Origin: Prevotellaceae bacterium
Lineage (GTDB): Bacteria > Bacteroidota > Bacteroidia > Bacteroidales > UBA932
Reading direction: 5' to 3'
NCBI GenBank assembly: GCA_031290755.1
Contig: JAITMY010000037.1
Span: 1 to 5,436, forward strand
Length of the DNA stretch: 5,436 nt
The position numbers and the translations under genes were made by a program. The notes below the pieces were generated by a model, which saw nothing but the letters and a program-made list of their open reading frames with translations, did no database searches and was not told the origin of the DNA. Position 1 is the first letter of the stretch. Every line of letters starts with the position of its first letter. Shown piece after piece: positions 5,201-5,436 of the stretch.

Positions 5201-5436
5201 ATGGCAGCCACGCTCAGCAACGCTACCCCACCCCTCCGCCACCTGTTCCCCATCCTCGCGCAGCGCGTGGGCGGCAGGCCGCTGGTGTACTTAGACAACG
5301 CCGCCACCGCCCAAAAGCCGCAGGCGGTGATTGACGCCGTGAACGCGCTGCACACCGCGCTCAACGGCAACATCCACCGCGGCGTGCACCACATGGCCGA
5401 GCAGTGCACCGCCCGCTACGAGGCCGCCCGCGAGCG
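5201..5436 (+). CDS. sufS: SufS-type cysteine desulfurase, N-terminal part
   Basis: The first 78 codons of a pyridoxal-phosphate-dependent class V aminotransferase-fold enzyme are present; the gene runs off the right edge. SufS removes sulfur from cysteine as an enzyme persulfide and passes it on for iron-sulfur cluster assembly in the cytoplasm. The family signature is seen in LVYLDNAATAQKPQAVID (28-45) and NGNIHRGVHHMAE (55-67), followed by YEAAR (73-77). The PLP lysine and persulfide cysteine lie outside the window. The ATG at 5201 gives the expected short N-terminal helix (LRHLFPILAQRV) before the signature. A TACCTTTG promoter box lies 44 bases upstream. High GC content matches malQ and differs from the HEPN-MNT genes. 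In many Bacteroidota it follows sufB-C-D, but here it has its own promoter and no suf gene upstream. A closely related selenocysteine lyase/CsdA-type enzyme cannot be excluded. Confidence 0.93.
   Translation, partial: MAATLSNATPPLRHLFPILAQRVGGRPLVYLDNAATAQKPQAVIDAVNALHTALNGNIHRGVHHMAEQCTARYEAARE

Overview
This window looks like a chromosomal segment of a GC-rich member of the Bacteroidota, probably Bacteroidales. The evidence is a Bacteroides-type 4-alpha-glucanotransferase tail, three copies of the TAnnTTTG promoter element that is characteristic of this phylum (each reads TACCTTTG), start codons without strong Shine-Dalgarno sequences, and an MBOAT acyltransferase of the form common in Bacteroidota. 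I cannot name the species.

Layout. The left edge holds the 3' end of malQ (3-929, +). A short promoter region leads into a small AT-richer two-gene operon (982-1483, +). It encodes a putative antitoxin and a RelE/ParE-like toxin that overlap by 14 bases. Convergent to it is a minus-strand pair: an MBOAT O-acyltransferase (2435-3868) followed 10 bases later by an SGNH/DltD-AlgJ-like membrane-anchored protein (1525-2424). A clear intrinsic terminator lies just past the end of that pair. This pair probably O-acylates an extracytoplasmic glycan, whose identity cannot be read here.

Upstream of the MBOAT gene is a 468-base stretch without a recognised gene (3869-4336). It holds the most unusual structure in the window: eleven copies of a palindromic 12-bp core, TTGYRCGYRCAA, at an exact 21-bp period. 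Among the eight units with the main spacer every difference is a transition. The array is closed by a 15-bp inverted repeat, and a 15-base G homopolymer lies about 100 bases further right. One reading frame through it would encode an I/V-L heptad coiled coil of 141 codons, but the coding status is doubtful.

Next comes a HEPN-MNT module on the minus strand: a HEPN-domain protein (4621-5025) and a MNT-type minimal nucleotidyltransferase (4337-4654), overlapping by 34 bases and driven by a good Bacteroidota promoter. A divergent promoter then reads right into the first 78 codons of a SufS-type cysteine desulfurase (5201-5436, +).

Overall, two housekeeping genes (malQ, sufS) flank an accessory interval with two toxin-antitoxin-like modules, an acyltransferase pair and a structured repeat array. 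That is the pattern of a variable chromosomal locus, although no integrase, transposase or attachment site is visible.
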